Positions 43,447 through 54,903 of a stretch of 64,000 bases of DNA are shown here, piece by piece. Location of the stretch: assembly GCF_001467825.1 (NCBI RefSeq), contig NZ_LNYK01000030.1:426-64425 (forward strand). The letters are read 5' to 3'. Positions within the stretch are counted from its first letter, which is position 1. Each line of letters starts with the position of its first letter. The translations under genes were made by a program, and so were the position numbers. The notes below the pieces were generated by a model. That model worked only from the letters and a program-made list of their open reading frames with translations, was not told the DNA's origin and ran no database searches. The stretch comes from Legionella londiniensis. GTDB lineage: Bacteria > Pseudomonadota > Gammaproteobacteria > Legionellales > Legionellaceae.

Positions 43447-44718
43447 TTAAACATTTTCAAAAGATGAATGATGATCTGCCCTATGCTCATTTTCCTGATT
43501 GACAGGCGGTTGTGGGCGAAAAAGACCGAATTGCAAAGAGGATTCAACCTGGATATGCGTTACGCTGTCCACAGGCTTTTTCTGTTCAAGGGCCTGCTCG
43601 GCAGCAAGGAGGGCAAGCGCGGTCACTACCGTTATAATGGCGCCAATCAGGGGAATCACGGGATGAACTGCAATAAAGGGCAGAGCCAGTGAAAGGGCAA
43701 GAAATATAATGACGGTATTGCTGATTCTTAAACAATGCCGCTTGTATTCAAAAGCCATTCTTTCCTTAAGAAATTTTTGATGGGCGCGGATGTCTTTTTT
43801 TTCGTTTTCTAATAAGTGTTCCTGGTTGTATAAAGCCTCATACTGCTTTTGCAGTTTATGCATGCGATTGATGTCTACCGCCGCGCGAAGGCAGGCGAAT
43901 ATGACGTCAAATGCCTGCAATGCAAGTGAAACATATAGCGCATAAGGGGCTAAAGCCCCAACCATCACAAAACAGTTAATCATGTTAGCACTCAGCCACG
44001 CCGTATCATTGCCCAGTTCAAACCAGCGCCGCTGCAACTGCAGCCAAAAACGGTAAGCAAGCCCGAGGTCATATTCCTCGCGTCCCATCCAGGGACCGGG
44101 AATCAGATGTTTTGCGGTCATGATAAGGTTATTGGCGAGCCTTGGAACAAAAAACATCCAGGCAAAATAAGACAAAACAGGGCCTGCGAAGCGATCCATT
44201 TCCTTAAACCATTGGCGATAGGCGGATGTTTCATGGACAAGGGGCGTAATCAGCAATAACACGCGCCTGATGCGGATGGATAACAACCGAAGCGGGTTAA
44301 AATCGCTTGTGATGTTGCGAATGCTGGAGCTTACCCCCCAGTCTTTCTTTTTTGGAGCATCATCCTGAAACTTGATCTGTGCGGATAAAATCTGCCTGTA
44401 AAACTGCTTGTCCTTTAAAAACCGGTTTGCTTCACGTGGAACATTAAGATAGTCACGATAGATCCTTTCTAGAAGATCGGCAAGAATTAAAGCATCTTCC
44501 AGCCCCTCTTTAATTTTTTCCTGCTCCCCGGACAACAAGTCGCGAGCAAGCTTCGCGCAATGCGCGCGATATTCCAAATCAAGCGATTGATACTGAGCCA
44601 GAAATTGGCGCAAAAGCCGATCATCAAGGGCATCAGTAAAAATCCATTTATTCTCCTCATTGACCACTTTCGGTAAATTACCCGAGAACAAAGTCAATCT
44701 GTTCCTGATGGCTGACAT
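43447..44718 (-). CDS. Multi-helix membrane protein, unknown function
   Basis: This 423-residue protein has an N-terminal soluble helical part (about 1-140) and hydrophobic segments at about 150-165, 185-205, 260-285 and 345-385. A charged coiled coil (LQKQYEALYNQEHLLENEKKDIRAHQKFLKERM) lies before the last pair. The C-terminal 40 residues are polar and Gln/His-rich. I recognise no family; Legionella has many such proteins. It is monocistronic by spacing. Confidence 0.75.
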   Translation of the reverse strand: MSAIRNRLTLFSGNLPKVVNEENKWIFTDALDDRLLRQFLAQYQSLDLEYRAHCAKLARDLLSGEQEKIKEGLEDALILADLLERIYRDYLNVPREANRFLKDKQFYRQILSAQIKFQDDAPKKKDWGVSSSIRNITSDFNPLRLLSIRIRRVLLLITPLVHETSAYRQWFKEMDRFAGPVLSYFAWMFFVPRLANNLIMTAKHLIPGPWMGREEYDLGLAYRFWLQLQRRWFELGNDTAWLSANMINCFVMVGALAPYALYVSLALQAFDVIFACLRAAVDINRMHKLQKQYEALYNQEHLLENEKKDIRAHQKFLKERMAFEYKRHCLRISNTVIIFLALSLALPFIAVHPVIPLIGAIITVVTALALLAAEQALEQKKPVDSVTHIQVESSLQFGLFRPQPPVNQENEHRADHHSSFENV

Positions 44719-44833
44719 ACTTGCAACAGTACTGTTTTTTCTAAAAAAAGATAATCATCCTAGAAAATAGACAAAAAGTAAAATTTTTTTCATATTTTTT
44801 TACTTCGCACAATAAATCAGCAAAATCGATCAT

Positions 44834-46246
44834 TTAACTGTCATCGATTAGCGTTTGTGAAAAGAAACGCGCTAAATCACCCAGTTCAAGCAATCTTATT
44901 TTTGCATTGTTCCAATTTAGTTCAACTTGCGCGGCAGCTTGTTCCCTCTGGTTAACTAAAAAAAGGGTGCTGTCTCCCGCATTGAATTTTTTGGTTTCCG
45001 CAATTTGCAGCTTTCGGGCTAATTCCAATTCTTTTTCAAGAAGATAAACCTGTTGCTGGTAAAGTTTTATGCCAACAAATAATTTTGAAAGTTCATTCTT
45101 TAGTTGTTCATATAAAAACTTCAACTCCGTATCAATTTGTTGAAGTTCGCTTTGAGCGCTAATCACTTTTCCTTTAGCCTCATTGCGGTACAAGGGGAGT
45201 TTAAATGTAAGACCAACCATTGCTGCCTGAGGAATAAGCAAGGGCTCCCCGCCGCTGCCATATTGTTTATAAGTAGATACAGTAGCATCTAAATTCGGAA
45301 GCAGTTCATTTTGCGCCATGCCCAACTTGAGTTTTACTATTTTCGCATAAACTTCCAGCCGCTTCATTGCTGGATGTTTTTTTAATTGCGCGAAAATCCT
45401 TGGCTGAATTAGTGATCGCTGCGGTAAAAAAATTGGCAGATTGCCTTCAAGAGGTATTTGAGGAGTTCCGTCTTTATTCCGGTAGTATAGGGATAATTGG
45501 ATGGCGGCCTGTTTAAAGACCATTTGTGCCTGATTGCATAACTGTTCGCGCTGTACAATTTGTTGCATATTTTCAGCAATTGCAAGTTTTGGCAAATCAC
45601 CCTCATGCGCTCTTTTTTCAATTGCCTCCTGGCGCAGCCTGGCTAATTGTAAAAGCTGATTATACATTTTTAGTTGCAACCCGGCTTCGACCCATCGCCA
45701 ATAAGCTTTAACTGTTTCTTGGTAAATATTAATTTTGGTGACTTCTGCATCGATTTTTTTTATACAAATGGTTTCCGCTTTGGTTAATAAGCTTGTCCTC
45801 TCCTTATCGATCAAGCGATCACGCAAAAGAGGAATCGATAAGCCCGCCCTGTATTCCCCACCGGAGTTTGTTAAATAGTTTTGATAATAAATAGGCCAGT
45901 CTCCTTGTCCATTTCTGTATCCCGCGAAAAATTTTAAGCCATTGTATAGTGTTGGGATATTTAGTTCCGTATCTCCATAATTATTGATATATCCGCCAAT
46001 AGGTTGGGAACGGGCGAGCGCACTGAGTGAAGGATCAAACTGCCCCAAAGCAGTAATATAATCCCCTTGCGCCTTATTGATTTTTAAAAAGGCAATTTTT
46101 ATCTGTGGATAATAGCTATTGACGCTGGTTAAAACATCTTCAAGATTTAAGCAATTAGATTGATGAGAAAAACAATTTCCGGCAAAAAATAAAGAGCATC
46201 CTATTAAAAATAAGCGGTTTAGAAAATGCAATACAATACGCATCAT
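44834..46246 (-). CDS. TolC-family outer-membrane efflux protein
   Basis: The 470-residue protein has a signal peptide ending near GNCFSH and long paired helices with the repeated TolC pattern (NLEDVLTSVNSYYPQIKIAFLKI...AETKKFNAGDSTLFLVNQREQAAAQVELNW). It overlaps the HlyD-like gene by ATGA coupling and would provide the outer-membrane duct of the ABC/HlyD/TolC exporter. Confidence 0.9.
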   Translation of the reverse strand: MMRIVLHFLNRLFLIGCSLFFAGNCFSHQSNCLNLEDVLTSVNSYYPQIKIAFLKINKAQGDYITALGQFDPSLSALARSQPIGGYINNYGDTELNIPTLYNGLKFFAGYRNGQGDWPIYYQNYLTNSGGEYRAGLSIPLLRDRLIDKERTSLLTKAETICIKKIDAEVTKINIYQETVKAYWRWVEAGLQLKMYNQLLQLARLRQEAIEKRAHEGDLPKLAIAENMQQIVQREQLCNQAQMVFKQAAIQLSLYYRNKDGTPQIPLEGNLPIFLPQRSLIQPRIFAQLKKHPAMKRLEVYAKIVKLKLGMAQNELLPNLDATVSTYKQYGSGGEPLLIPQAAMVGLTFKLPLYRNEAKGKVISAQSELQQIDTELKFLYEQLKNELSKLFVGIKLYQQQVYLLEKELELARKLQIAETKKFNAGDSTLFLVNQREQAAAQVELNWNNAKIRLLELGDLARFFSQTLIDDS

Positions 46247-47229
46247 ACAGTCTTCTTGTTAAAAGCGCTCTCTGGCGGGAAGCCATTAAATTGGCGCCAA
46301 AGCTCATACCATAAAGGAACTTCTCCTAATTGGATCCAGCCATGCACTCTTACTCCCTGTCTTAAAAATCTTGGTTTAGGCCATGGTTCATCGGGTAAAA
46401 TAACCACACGAAAATACCCCTGTCCATTGTCAACAGGATCAATAAAAGAAACTCTCCCCCCGAATGTTCCAACAGCGATTTCAGGCCAGCCGCGAAATTG
46501 GATAGCAGGCCAGCCCTCAAATTGCAAACGTGCTTTTTGGTTTAGCCTGACAAAAGGAATGTCGTTGCCATCAACCCAAAGAGCTACGGCGCGGGATTGT
46601 GTATCAGGGATGATTTCAGCTAAAACATCTCCCCTATTCACCAAAACACTGTGCTCCCCAGTGAGCCGCTTAAATATCGTACCAGCAGCGTGCGCTTCAA
46701 CGAGTTGAGATTTCTGCCGGGCTATCCTAATATCAATCTTCACTTTATCAATCCTGGCCTGTGCTAATTGATTCTGATATTTAGCGTATTCAATTTGGGC
46801 AAGTTCATATTGACGTTTTGAGTTAATTCCTTCCTCAAACAATTTTTTTTGCCTTTCCAGATTGGCTTTCCCTGCAGCCACAGCTTTCCTCGCGACTTCA
46901 ATACGAAGCAGTATGGCTTTTTGTTCCATCTGTAAGCGGCGTAAAAGCTCGGGATCAATATCGGTTATCTCGACGATTGGATCGCCTGGTTTCACATTCA
47001 TGCCCTCGTCAACGTACCATTTTTTAATACGGCCAGTGATAGGGGAATTCACCGTATGCTGTCTTTCAGTAGGGGAAAATGCAATGACCCGGCCATTTCC
47101 CAAAGCAAACTGCTGCCAGGGGATAAAACCTAAAAATCCGATAAACAAGACGAGCAAAATAAAAAGAATTTTTATAATGTTTTTAGGTTTTGGCAATTTA
47201 CCAATCATGTTTGCTGCATATAACTTCAT
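46243..47229 (-). CDS. HlyD-family periplasmic adaptor
   Basis: The 328-residue protein has one N-terminal membrane helix (about 18-36), a first lipoyl half (TVNSPITGRIKKWYVDEGMNVKPGDPIVEI), a coiled coil at about 95-175 and a second half (AHAAGTIFKRL...HSVLVNRGDVLAEI). It bridges the inner-membrane component and TolC. It overlaps the ABC-type gene by 4 bases. Confidence 0.9.
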   Translation of the reverse strand: MKLYAANMIGKLPKPKNIIKILFILLVLFIGFLGFIPWQQFALGNGRVIAFSPTERQHTVNSPITGRIKKWYVDEGMNVKPGDPIVEITDIDPELLRRLQMEQKAILLRIEVARKAVAAGKANLERQKKLFEEGINSKRQYELAQIEYAKYQNQLAQARIDKVKIDIRIARQKSQLVEAHAAGTIFKRLTGEHSVLVNRGDVLAEIIPDTQSRAVALWVDGNDIPFVRLNQKARLQFEGWPAIQFRGWPEIAVGTFGGRVSFIDPVDNGQGYFRVVILPDEPWPKPRFLRQGVRVHGWIQLGEVPLWYELWRQFNGFPPESAFNKKTV

Positions 47230-48821
47230 GAGGGAATCACCAAATGGTTAGTTATGTGTTTAAAAGTTTTCTTTTGACTTATGATGATTAAAATTGTTTT
47301 TTTTAATTCCCGCAGGCGAGACATTATCTTATCCAGTTGCTCATCATTAAAAACATCCAAAGCGCGATCAATCACAAGCAATTGCGGCTCAAAAAGAATT
47401 GCGCGAATGCACATCAGCTGGATTAATTCATAGTGTGAGAAAACGGTTTTCCATTCATAAACAATTGTTTTTAAGCCATGCGGTTGAGCCATTGTTTTCT
47501 CAAGAAGATTAAAATACCTTAGCTCTTCCATAATCCTTTTATTGGGAATGTTTTTATGCCCTAACAGCAAATTGTCATAAATAGTGCCGGCAAACCATTC
47601 AGGTTGAGCTATCAACATGCTGACCTGACGTATTGCAATTCGATTGACTTGGGAACACAATGTATCATTGATATAAAACTTATATTCAGTTTCCTCTCTA
47701 AATCCCAGGAGTTCTCTTGTGAAAATTTGACAGCGATCTGGATTATTGGAAAAAACCAATAATGGGGTTTGAGCGTTTGCCAGAGCGTTAGTACTCATCT
47801 CATTGCGGATTTCAATACTTTGGATTGGCTGATGGATTTCATTGAGGTTTTTATCAATTTTTTCAACGGGCAGGTTGATAACCGATTCTATTTTGCTTTC
47901 CGAGGCAATCATATCGTAATAATTTTCTAATAAAGCACCAAAACGTTTGAAACTATAAACTAAAGCGCCGAGCACAATTTCAGATGCGGCGAGCTGGCCT
48001 AAGCTTAACTGATCATTGATTACCAGATAGCCCCCAACACCTAATAATAAACTGCTTGCTAAAGCAGATAACAGGTGAAATCCGATTTGGTGCTTTACCA
48101 ATTGTTTAAAATGCAAATTTCTTGCTTTTAGAAAGGAAACCAATCTTCTATCAGTTTGTTGGGTGACAAAACGGTCATGTCGATTAAAGCGAAACAAAAA
48201 CCGGTTGATTAAAATTTCCTCTAACCAAGCCCCTACGTTATGTTTTTCGATGCATTCTTTTTTAGCGCTTTCTATTGCTTTGCGATAAGGGGCAAAAATC
48301 ACGATTAGAATCCCTAAAATAACAATAGCATCAAATACAAGAAACAAGGGATGATAGATAAGCAAAAGAATTAAACCAAAAAAAACTTGCAGAGAAAGAT
48401 TGATTCCGTAAATCAGTAAGTTAGCCAGGGATTTTTTTATCGTAACGATTTCGAAAAACCGATTTACCAATTCAGGCCCGTGATGGCCAGAAAAGTTACT
48501 TAAGGATAAATGATTGTACTGGTTCGTAAGATTCAGGCTGATTTTGACCATTAATTTTTGTTGTATAACCTCTGCTATGATAACTTGCCATACACTCAAG
48601 GCACCTAAAGCCAACATAAAAATAAATACGATAATGCTTAGCGTCAGTACGGGCCGAAGAAGCTTGCCAAAGGCGATTAAGTTAATTAATGTCTGAGCTG
48701 CAACAGGAATCGTTAATGATAACAAGCTGGCAAGCAGGCTGATTATCAAAATGGATAGTATCGTTGAGTGATCCAGGACTTCTTTTATCGATCCAATTTC
48801 TTGCTTATTCATTCCCTTCAT
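47226..48821 (-). CDS. ABC exporter-type protein with degenerate ATPase domain
   Basis: The protein is 531 residues. Residues 1-320 are an ABC exporter membrane domain with six helices (STILSILIISLLASLLSL, VLTLSIIVFIFMLALGAL and so on). The nucleotide-binding region follows, but Walker A is missing: FSNNPDRCQIF stands where GxxGxGKS should be. The signature loop reads VFSHYELIQL, Walker B ends VIDRA without the catalytic Glu, and the switch His is absent. A Q-loop-like AQPEWFAGTIYDNLLLG remains. It heads an operon with HlyD and TolC partners, so the complex is kept although this subunit is unlikely to hydrolyse ATP. Confidence 0.85.
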   Translation of the reverse strand: MKGMNKQEIGSIKEVLDHSTILSILIISLLASLLSLTIPVAAQTLINLIAFGKLLRPVLTLSIIVFIFMLALGALSVWQVIIAEVIQQKLMVKISLNLTNQYNHLSLSNFSGHHGPELVNRFFEIVTIKKSLANLLIYGINLSLQVFFGLILLLIYHPLFLVFDAIVILGILIVIFAPYRKAIESAKKECIEKHNVGAWLEEILINRFLFRFNRHDRFVTQQTDRRLVSFLKARNLHFKQLVKHQIGFHLLSALASSLLLGVGGYLVINDQLSLGQLAASEIVLGALVYSFKRFGALLENYYDMIASESKIESVINLPVEKIDKNLNEIHQPIQSIEIRNEMSTNALANAQTPLLVFSNNPDRCQIFTRELLGFREETEYKFYINDTLCSQVNRIAIRQVSMLIAQPEWFAGTIYDNLLLGHKNIPNKRIMEELRYFNLLEKTMAQPHGLKTIVYEWKTVFSHYELIQLMCIRAILFEPQLLVIDRALDVFNDEQLDKIMSRLRELKKTILIIISQKKTFKHITNHLVIPS

Positions 48822-49190
48822 CTCATTGGAAATATCAGTGCTTTAATTTCTGCAATATAAAATATTCAAGCGATTCCACTGCTTTGTCATGGTCATGTTT
48901 TTGTAATAATGAAACTTGTATATCATTTAATGATGCAGTCAAGCAAATATGGATGCTCCTGTTAATCAACTTTTTTTCATTAAATACTGATGCTGGCTTT
49001 CAAATTGATTGGGACTGGATAGCTCGAAGATGAATTTCTCTCCTTGACTCAAAAAAGTCCGAAGCTTCAAGCATTAGACGCAGCGTGGTTCATGACAAAA
49101 ACCAGCCATTTACAGTGAGGCACTTAACAAGCTTGCCGAATACAGTCTTCTGAGCGACAATACTTTCCCCGTTGCCAGCGAAAAAATAGC
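48822..49190. other. Intergenic region between divergent exporter operon and tkt
   Basis: This 369-bp stretch has no supported gene; ORFs touching it have no recognisable sequence. It should contain the promoters of the exporter operon (-) and of tkt (+). A weak Shine-Dalgarno only is seen before the tkt ATG. Confidence 0.5.
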
Positions 49191-51182
49191 ATGACTACAT
49201 TGAATGAATTAGCACTTGCCATTCGTTTTTTAAGCGTGGATGCCGTTGAGAAAGCCCAATCCGGTCATCCAGGCATGCCTCTCGGCATGGCAGATATTGC
49301 AACTGTTTTATGGAAAAAATTCCTTAAATTCAATCCGCAAAATCCCGAATGGTTTAATCGCGACCGCTTTGTTTTGTCTAATGGCCACGGTTCGATGCTG
49401 TTATATTCCTTGCTGCATTTAACCGGATTTAAATTATCGATTGAAGAAATCAAGAATTTCCGCCAACTCCATTCCAAAACGCCAGGCCATCCGGAAAACA
49501 CCGAAACTCCCGGCGTAGAAACAACAACCGGCCCTTTAGGCCAGGGCCTGGCAAATGCCGTAGGCATGGCAATTGCCGAAAAAAACCTGGGGGCAGTATT
49601 TAACAAAGATGGGCTTGCCCTCGTTGATCATTATACCTACGCCTTTGCCGGCGATGGCTGCATGATGGAAGGCATTTCCCACGAAGCGTGTTCATTGGCC
49701 GGTACCTTAGGCCTTGGCAAGTTAATTGTTTTTTATGATGACAATGGCATCTCCATTGATGGAGAAGTTGAAGGCTGGTTTATGGATGATACGGCCGCCA
49801 GATTCAGGTCTTATCACTGGCACGTGATTGACAACGTGGACGGCCATGACATGGCTGCCGTTGAGGAAGCAATTGTTGCAGCGCGGGCACAGAAAAACAA
49901 ACCATCGCTTATCATCTGCAAGACAGTGATTGGTTATGGCTCATCGGCTGCAGGCAGTGAAAAAGCGCACGGCGCGCCGCTGGGCAAGGAAGACATTAAC
50001 CATATGCGCCAGAAATTTTCCTGGCCTTACCCGCCGTTCGTAATCCCGGATGCGATTTATGCCGCCTGGAATCATGAAGAAGAAGGGCAACAATGCGAAG
50101 AGGAATGGCTCGCGCTTTGCCATGAATATCAGCAGAAATATCCCGGCGACTATCATGAATTTTTGCGGCGCATTAACGGGGATTTGCCGGATGACTGGCC
50201 GGAGTTCACTCATGAATTTCTCATCTTTTGTGAGAAAAACAATAAACCACAGGCGACCCGCAAGGCATCGCAGCAATGCCTTGAACATTATGGAGCCAAA
50301 CTGCCTGAACTGCTTGGCGGCTCTGCTGATTTGACTGGCTCCAATAATACAGACTGGTCAGGCAGCAAAACCATTTCCAGAAATCATTTCGCTGGCAACT
50401 ACTTATATTATGGCGTACGCGAATTTGCCATGTCAGCCATCATGAACGGCATTGCCCTGCATGGCGGCTATATCCCCTATGGCGGAACTTTTTTGGTGTT
50501 CAGCGATTATGCCCGTAATGCGGTGAGATTAAGCGCGCTGATGAGGAAACGGGTGATTTATGTTTATACCCACGATTCCATTGGTCTTGGCGAAGACGGC
50601 CCGACACACCAGCCGGTAGAGCACGCAGCCATGTTGCGCATGACTCCCGATCTCATGGTTTGGCGGCCTGCTGATCTGGTGGAAACAGCCGTTGCCTGGC
50701 AGCAGGCCATAGAGCGTCACAATGGCCCTAGCTGCCTTTTGTTGTCAAGACAAAGCCTGCCTGCGCTTTCCTATACCAAGAAAAACCTGATATCCATCAA
50801 GCGCGGGGGTTATATTCTCCATGACGGCGATACCCTGCCTGATGTCATTTTGATTGCGACCGGTTCAGAGGTGCAAATCGCGCTAAATGCCGCAAAAGAG
50901 GTCGCAGCCAAGGGGATAAACGCCCGTGTGGTTTCAATGCCTTGCGCTGAGCGTTTTCTTGCCGAAGATCCCCTGTATCAAGAAGAAGTATTGCCAGCAG
51001 CCATTCGCAAGCGCGTGGCCATAGAGGCTGCGGCGGCAGACTATTGGTATCGGTTTGTTGGTCTGGATGGTAAGGTGGTGGGCCTGAACCGCTTTGGCGC
51101 ATCTGCCCCTGCCGCCGACGCTTTTCAAGATCTGGGGATTACCGTTGAAAAAACAGTAGAAGCAATCTTTTCCTTATTTTAG
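49191..51182 (+). CDS. tkt: Transketolase
   Basis: The 663-residue thiamine-diphosphate enzyme moves two-carbon units in the pentose phosphate pathway. [15 protein letters not shown] near residue 22, the TPP/Mg motif [13 protein letters not shown] near 155 and the pyrimidine-domain [19 protein letters not shown] are intact. It starts a rightward run tkt-gap-pgk-pyk, linking pentose phosphate and lower glycolysis in one cluster. Confidence 0.97.
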   Translation: MTTLNELALAIRFLSVDAVEKAQSGHPGMPLGMADIATVLWKKFLKFNPQNPEWFNRDRFVLSNGHGSMLLYSLLHLTGFKLSIEEIKNFRQLHSKTPGHPENTETPGVETTTGPLGQGLANAVGMAIAEKNLGAVFNKDGLALVDHYTYAFAGDGCMMEGISHEACSLAGTLGLGKLIVFYDDNGISIDGEVEGWFMDDTAARFRSYHWHVIDNVDGHDMAAVEEAIVAARAQKNKPSLIICKTVIGYGSSAAGSEKAHGAPLGKEDINHMRQKFSWPYPPFVIPDAIYAAWNHEEEGQQCEEEWLALCHEYQQKYPGDYHEFLRRINGDLPDDWPEFTHEFLIFCEKNNKPQATRKASQQCLEHYGAKLPELLGGSADLTGSNNTDWSGSKTISRNHFAGNYLYYGVREFAMSAIMNGIALHGGYIPYGGTFLVFSDYARNAVRLSALMRKRVIYVYTHDSIGLGEDGPTHQPVEHAAMLRMTPDLMVWRPADLVETAVAWQQAIERHNGPSCLLLSRQSLPALSYTKKNLISIKRGGYILHDGDTLPDVILIATGSEVQIALNAAKEVAAKGINARVVSMPCAERFLAEDPLYQEEVLPAAIRKRVAIEAAAADYWYRFVGLDGKVVGLNRFGASAPAADAFQDLGITVEKTVEAIFSLF

Positions 51183-51220
51183 GTTATATGAACATCATTT
51201 TTTACAAAACCTGGTGCAAT

Positions 51221-51255
51221 TTCCCTCGCGCTCTCATGGGACGAGAGCCAGGGAA
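51221..51255 (+). promoter_or_regulatory. Hairpin in the tkt-gap intergenic region
   Basis: Inner stem GCTCTC (51230-51235) / GAGAGC (51243-51248), outer stem TTCCCT (51221-51226) / AGGGAA (51250-51255). No T-run follows, so it may be an RNA-processing or attenuation element rather than a terminator. Confidence 0.4.
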
Positions 51256-51296
51256 GCATTGAGTATGATAATTGACCGCTTTTTTGGAGAGTAGTT

Positions 51297-52289
51297 ATGA
51301 CAACACGCGTAGCAATTAACGGATATGGCCGCATCGGCCGCTGTATCTTACGTTCAATTTTTGAATACAAACGCCTGGCTGATGTTAATATTGTGGCCAT
51401 TAATGACCTCTCAAGCATTGAAACCATGGCGCACTTAACCCGCTATGACTCAACCCACGGCCGATTTCAAAGTGAGGTTCAGGTAAAAGGCAATCAGTTA
51501 ATCATTGACGGACATGCTGTTACTGTCACCAATGCGCGCAATCCCATAGACCTTCCCTGGAAAGAGCTTGAAATTGACTTGGTATTGGAATGCACAGGCC
51601 ATTTTACCCAGCGAGACGCAGCAATGCAGCATATTGCGGCCGGAGCCAAAAAAGTCCTGATATCAGCGCCCGGGAAAAACACGGACGCCACGATTGTCTA
51701 TGGCGTTAACCATGAAACGCTTAAAGCATCCGATACGATTGTTTCCAATGCGTCTTGCACCACGAATTGCCTGGCACCCCTCGTTAAACCGTTGCATGAA
51801 GCGCTTACCATAGAATATGGCTTGCTGAATACCGTTCATGCCTATACCAAGGATCAAATGCTGCTGGACGGCAGCCATTCTGACCTGCACCGCGCCCGCG
51901 CTGCGGCTTATTCCATCATCCCCACCAAAACCGGCGCCGCCTCGGCTGTGGGCCTTGTTCTGCCTGATTTGGCCGGAAAACTCGATGGGTTTGCCATGCG
52001 TGTGCCTACATTAAATGTTTCTGCAATTGATTTTACCTTCACGGCAAAAAAACAAACCTCAGTTGAGGAGGTCAACAATATCATGCGGCAGGCAAAAAGC
52101 GATATCCTCCATATTAATGAGGAACCTTTGGTTTCCTGCGATTTTAATCATAATCCTGCATCAGCAACTTTTGATACCACCCAGACTAAAGTTCTTGGCA
52201 ATCTGGTTAAAATTGTTGCCTGGTACGATAATGAGTGGGGATTCTCTAACCGCATGCTGGATACAGCATATTATATGATGAATCTTTAA
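51297..52289 (+). CDS. gap: Glyceraldehyde-3-phosphate dehydrogenase
   Basis: The 330-residue protein has the NAD-binding start [14 protein letters not shown] and the active site [12 protein letters not shown] with Cys154. [22 protein letters not shown] and [12 protein letters not shown] are family-typical. It catalyses the oxidative step of glycolysis. A good AGAGTAGTT precedes the ATG, and pgk follows after 12 bases. Confidence 0.97.
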   Translation: MTTRVAINGYGRIGRCILRSIFEYKRLADVNIVAINDLSSIETMAHLTRYDSTHGRFQSEVQVKGNQLIIDGHAVTVTNARNPIDLPWKELEIDLVLECTGHFTQRDAAMQHIAAGAKKVLISAPGKNTDATIVYGVNHETLKASDTIVSNASCTTNCLAPLVKPLHEALTIEYGLLNTVHAYTKDQMLLDGSHSDLHRARAAAYSIIPTKTGAASAVGLVLPDLAGKLDGFAMRVPTLNVSAIDFTFTAKKQTSVEEVNNIMRQAKSDILHINEEPLVSCDFNHNPASATFDTTQTKVLGNLVKIVAWYDNEWGFSNRMLDTAYYMMNL

Positions 52290-52301
52290 CAAGGAATCGT
52301 T

Positions 52302-53492
52302 ATGAACTTGATAAAAATGAGTGATCTTGACCTGCAGGGTAAACGCGTCATGATTCGCGAAGATTTCAATGTTCCCATTAAAGATGGCATCATCACAAGC
52401 GATCAGCGGCTGCAGGCAGCCTTGCCAACCCTGAAGGAGGCGCTCGATAAAGGTGCCGCGGTCATTGTGCTTTCTCATTTGGGCCGCCCTGAAGAAGGAA
52501 AAGAAGACAATCGCTTTTCACTTTCGCCTGTGGCTGATTATTTACGAAACCATCTCGATTGCCCTGTGCATTTCTCCCGTGATTATCTGGACGGCGTGGC
52601 AATCAACCCTGGTGAGCTTGTGCTTTGTGAAAATGTCCGCTTTAACCGTGGCGAGAAAGAAAATGATGAAAAACTTGCAAAAAAGCTCGCTGCACTTTGC
52701 GACATTTTTGTCATGGATGCGTTCGGAACCGCGCACCGGGCACAGGCTTCTACTTACGGCGTCGCCCAATATGCGCCCATTGCTGCAGCAGGCCCCTTAT
52801 TGATTCGCGAACTTGAAGCTCTGGAGCATGTTTTTAAAAATCCTGAAAAACCCATTGTCGCCATCGTAGGCGGCGCTAAAATTTCCACTAAATTAACCCT
52901 CTTAAAACAACTGGTCGGCATGGTGGATGTGCTGATCCCTGGCGGCGGAATTGCCAATACCTTTCTAAAGGCAAAAGGAGCGGAAGTAGGCGTATCCTTA
53001 ATTGATGAAAATTGCCTGGAGGAGGCAGCCGAAATCCTCGCGCTTGCCGAAGAGAAAAACTGTCAAATTCCTCTGCCTTCTGATGCGGTTGTCGGTAAAT
53101 CCTTTACGGATTCATGCCCTGCCTTTAACAAATCACTAGGCAATATTGCCAGTGACGACATGATTATGGATATCGGCCCTGAAACAATTTCCCGCTATAC
53201 GGATATTCTGGAAGAAGCTAAAACCATTCTTTGGAATGGCCCTGTCGGCGTATTTGAATTTCCGCAGTTTGCTTATGGAACCCGTGCGTTGGCAATCGCC
53301 ATTGCCAACAGCGATGCTTTTTCCATTGCCGGCGGAGGAGATACCTTGGCCGCCATCGATCAATATGATTTGACTGATCAGATTTCATATATTTCCACAG
53401 GAGGCGGGGCATTCCTTGAGTATCTGGAAGGCCGGAAGCTGCCTGCTGTGGCTATTTTAGAGGAACAGGCCAATGCTAATAAGGCGGACTAA
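52302..53492 (+). CDS. pgk: Phosphoglycerate kinase
   Basis: The 396-residue enzyme shows [11 protein letters not shown] at the N-terminus, [10 protein letters not shown], the substrate-binding [14 protein letters not shown] (usually H-R-A-x-A-S) and the ATP-site GGGDTLAAI near the C-terminus. It makes ATP from 1,3-bisphosphoglycerate. Its end overlaps pyk by 20 bases, so the two are co-translated. Confidence 0.97.
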   Translation: MNLIKMSDLDLQGKRVMIREDFNVPIKDGIITSDQRLQAALPTLKEALDKGAAVIVLSHLGRPEEGKEDNRFSLSPVADYLRNHLDCPVHFSRDYLDGVAINPGELVLCENVRFNRGEKENDEKLAKKLAALCDIFVMDAFGTAHRAQASTYGVAQYAPIAAAGPLLIRELEALEHVFKNPEKPIVAIVGGAKISTKLTLLKQLVGMVDVLIPGGGIANTFLKAKGAEVGVSLIDENCLEEAAEILALAEEKNCQIPLPSDAVVGKSFTDSCPAFNKSLGNIASDDMIMDIGPETISRYTDILEEAKTILWNGPVGVFEFPQFAYGTRALAIAIANSDAFSIAGGGDTLAAIDQYDLTDQISYISTGGGAFLEYLEGRKLPAVAILEEQANANKAD

Positions 53493-54894
53493 GATTGTTG
53501 CAACCCTTGGGCCCTCCTGCAGTGAACCTGAATCGATACGGGCCTTACTGCAGGCAGGCGTCAATGTTTTGCGCATTAATTATTCCCATGCCAGTTCACT
53601 CGCCGGTAAAACCATTGCCAATGCCCGCCAACTCGCAAACGAGTTAAATCATCCTTTGGCGATTATGGCGGATTTACAAGGACCCAAAATTCGCATTGGC
53701 AAGTTTAAAAATAGCCCGGTTATCCTAAAAGAAGGGCAGACATTCACGCTTGACTGCAGTGATGACTCCCCGGGAGATGAAAGCGGCGTTTTTGTGGCTT
53801 ATGAAAACCTTTGCAATGAGCTAAAAATTGATGATCATTTGCTTTTAAATGATGGCTTAATCGAGCTGCGCGTCAAGGCACTTTATCCCAATAAAATTGA
53901 GTGCCTGGTCATAGAAGGCGGCTTGCTGGGCAATCATCATGGGATCAACCGCAAAGGCGGCGGGCTTGCAGCGGGTGCTCTGACCGAGAAAGACATCAAA
54001 GATATGGCCGATGCGGTCAAGGCAGGAGTTGACTTTATCACCTTATCCTTTGTCAAGGATGCCAAAGATATCCGTCATGCCAGAAAACTGCTTGCTGATT
54101 TGGGTGCTGCCAATCTCCCTGTTATTGCAAAAATTGAACGTACAGAAGCGCTTCATCACCTCGATGATATTATTCGCGAAGCTGATGCAGTGATGGTGGC
54201 GCGCGGCGATCTGGGGGTTGAAATCGGCGCGGCTGAAGTGCCGGCCATTCAAAAGCGGATCATTGAAAAGACAAGGCGGCTGAATAAAGTAGTCATCACG
54301 GCAACGCAAATGATGGAATCCATGATCAACCATCCGCAACCGACCCGTGCCGAGGTATCCGATGTGGCCAATGCCATTTTGGACGGGACAGATGCCGTGA
54401 TGCTTTCAGCAGAAACCGCCAGCGGCCATTATCCAGTCAAAGTGGTTGCCATGATGGATAAAATCTGCTTGAGCGCTGAAAAACATGCCGCTTTTTCTTA
54501 CCATAAAGAACAGGAAATTTGTTCTTACCACCGCGCTGATCAGGCCATTGCCATGGCGACCATGCATGTGGCCAATCATTTTCCCATCAAGGCCATTATT
54601 GCCTTAACCGAATCCGGCGCAACTGCTGTCTGGATGTCGCGACTTTACAGCACAGTTCCGATTTATGCTATTTCGGATAATCAAAAAACAGTCCAGAGAT
54701 TAAGTCTCGTGAACAATGTTTTTCCCTTTTATTTTGATTATCAAACTTTGGCAGAGGATAAAGTCAATCAAAAAACGCTTGAATTTGCAAAACGCAAGGG
54801 TTTAATTCATGAGGGTGAATTTGTACTGCTCACCAGAGGCCGGGTTATTGGCGAGCCGGGCGGTACAAATTCTCTTGAAATTGTACGCGCCTGA
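53473..54894 (+). CDS. pyk: Pyruvate kinase
   Basis: The 473-residue enzyme begins [15 protein letters not shown]. It carries [39 protein letters not shown] and ATQMMESMI, the substrate and ADP/Mg sites of the family. It ends glycolysis by making pyruvate and ATP. The gene stops 9 bases before a convergent gene, with no evident terminator between. Confidence 0.97.
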   Translation: MLIRRTKIVATLGPSCSEPESIRALLQAGVNVLRINYSHASSLAGKTIANARQLANELNHPLAIMADLQGPKIRIGKFKNSPVILKEGQTFTLDCSDDSPGDESGVFVAYENLCNELKIDDHLLLNDGLIELRVKALYPNKIECLVIEGGLLGNHHGINRKGGGLAAGALTEKDIKDMADAVKAGVDFITLSFVKDAKDIRHARKLLADLGAANLPVIAKIERTEALHHLDDIIREADAVMVARGDLGVEIGAAEVPAIQKRIIEKTRRLNKVVITATQMMESMINHPQPTRAEVSDVANAILDGTDAVMLSAETASGHYPVKVVAMMDKICLSAEKHAAFSYHKEQEICSYHRADQAIAMATMHVANHFPIKAIIALTESGATAVWMSRLYSTVPIYAISDNQKTVQRLSLVNNVFPFYFDYQTLAEDKVNQKTLEFAKRKGLIHEGEFVLLTRGRVIGEPGGTNSLEIVRA

Positions 54895-54903
54895 GGAATC
54901 TGT

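Noticed and set aside
48764-49033. 89-codon ORF upstream of tkt
   Set aside because: Partly antisense to the exporter gene, hydrophobic and unlike any family; more likely leader sequence.
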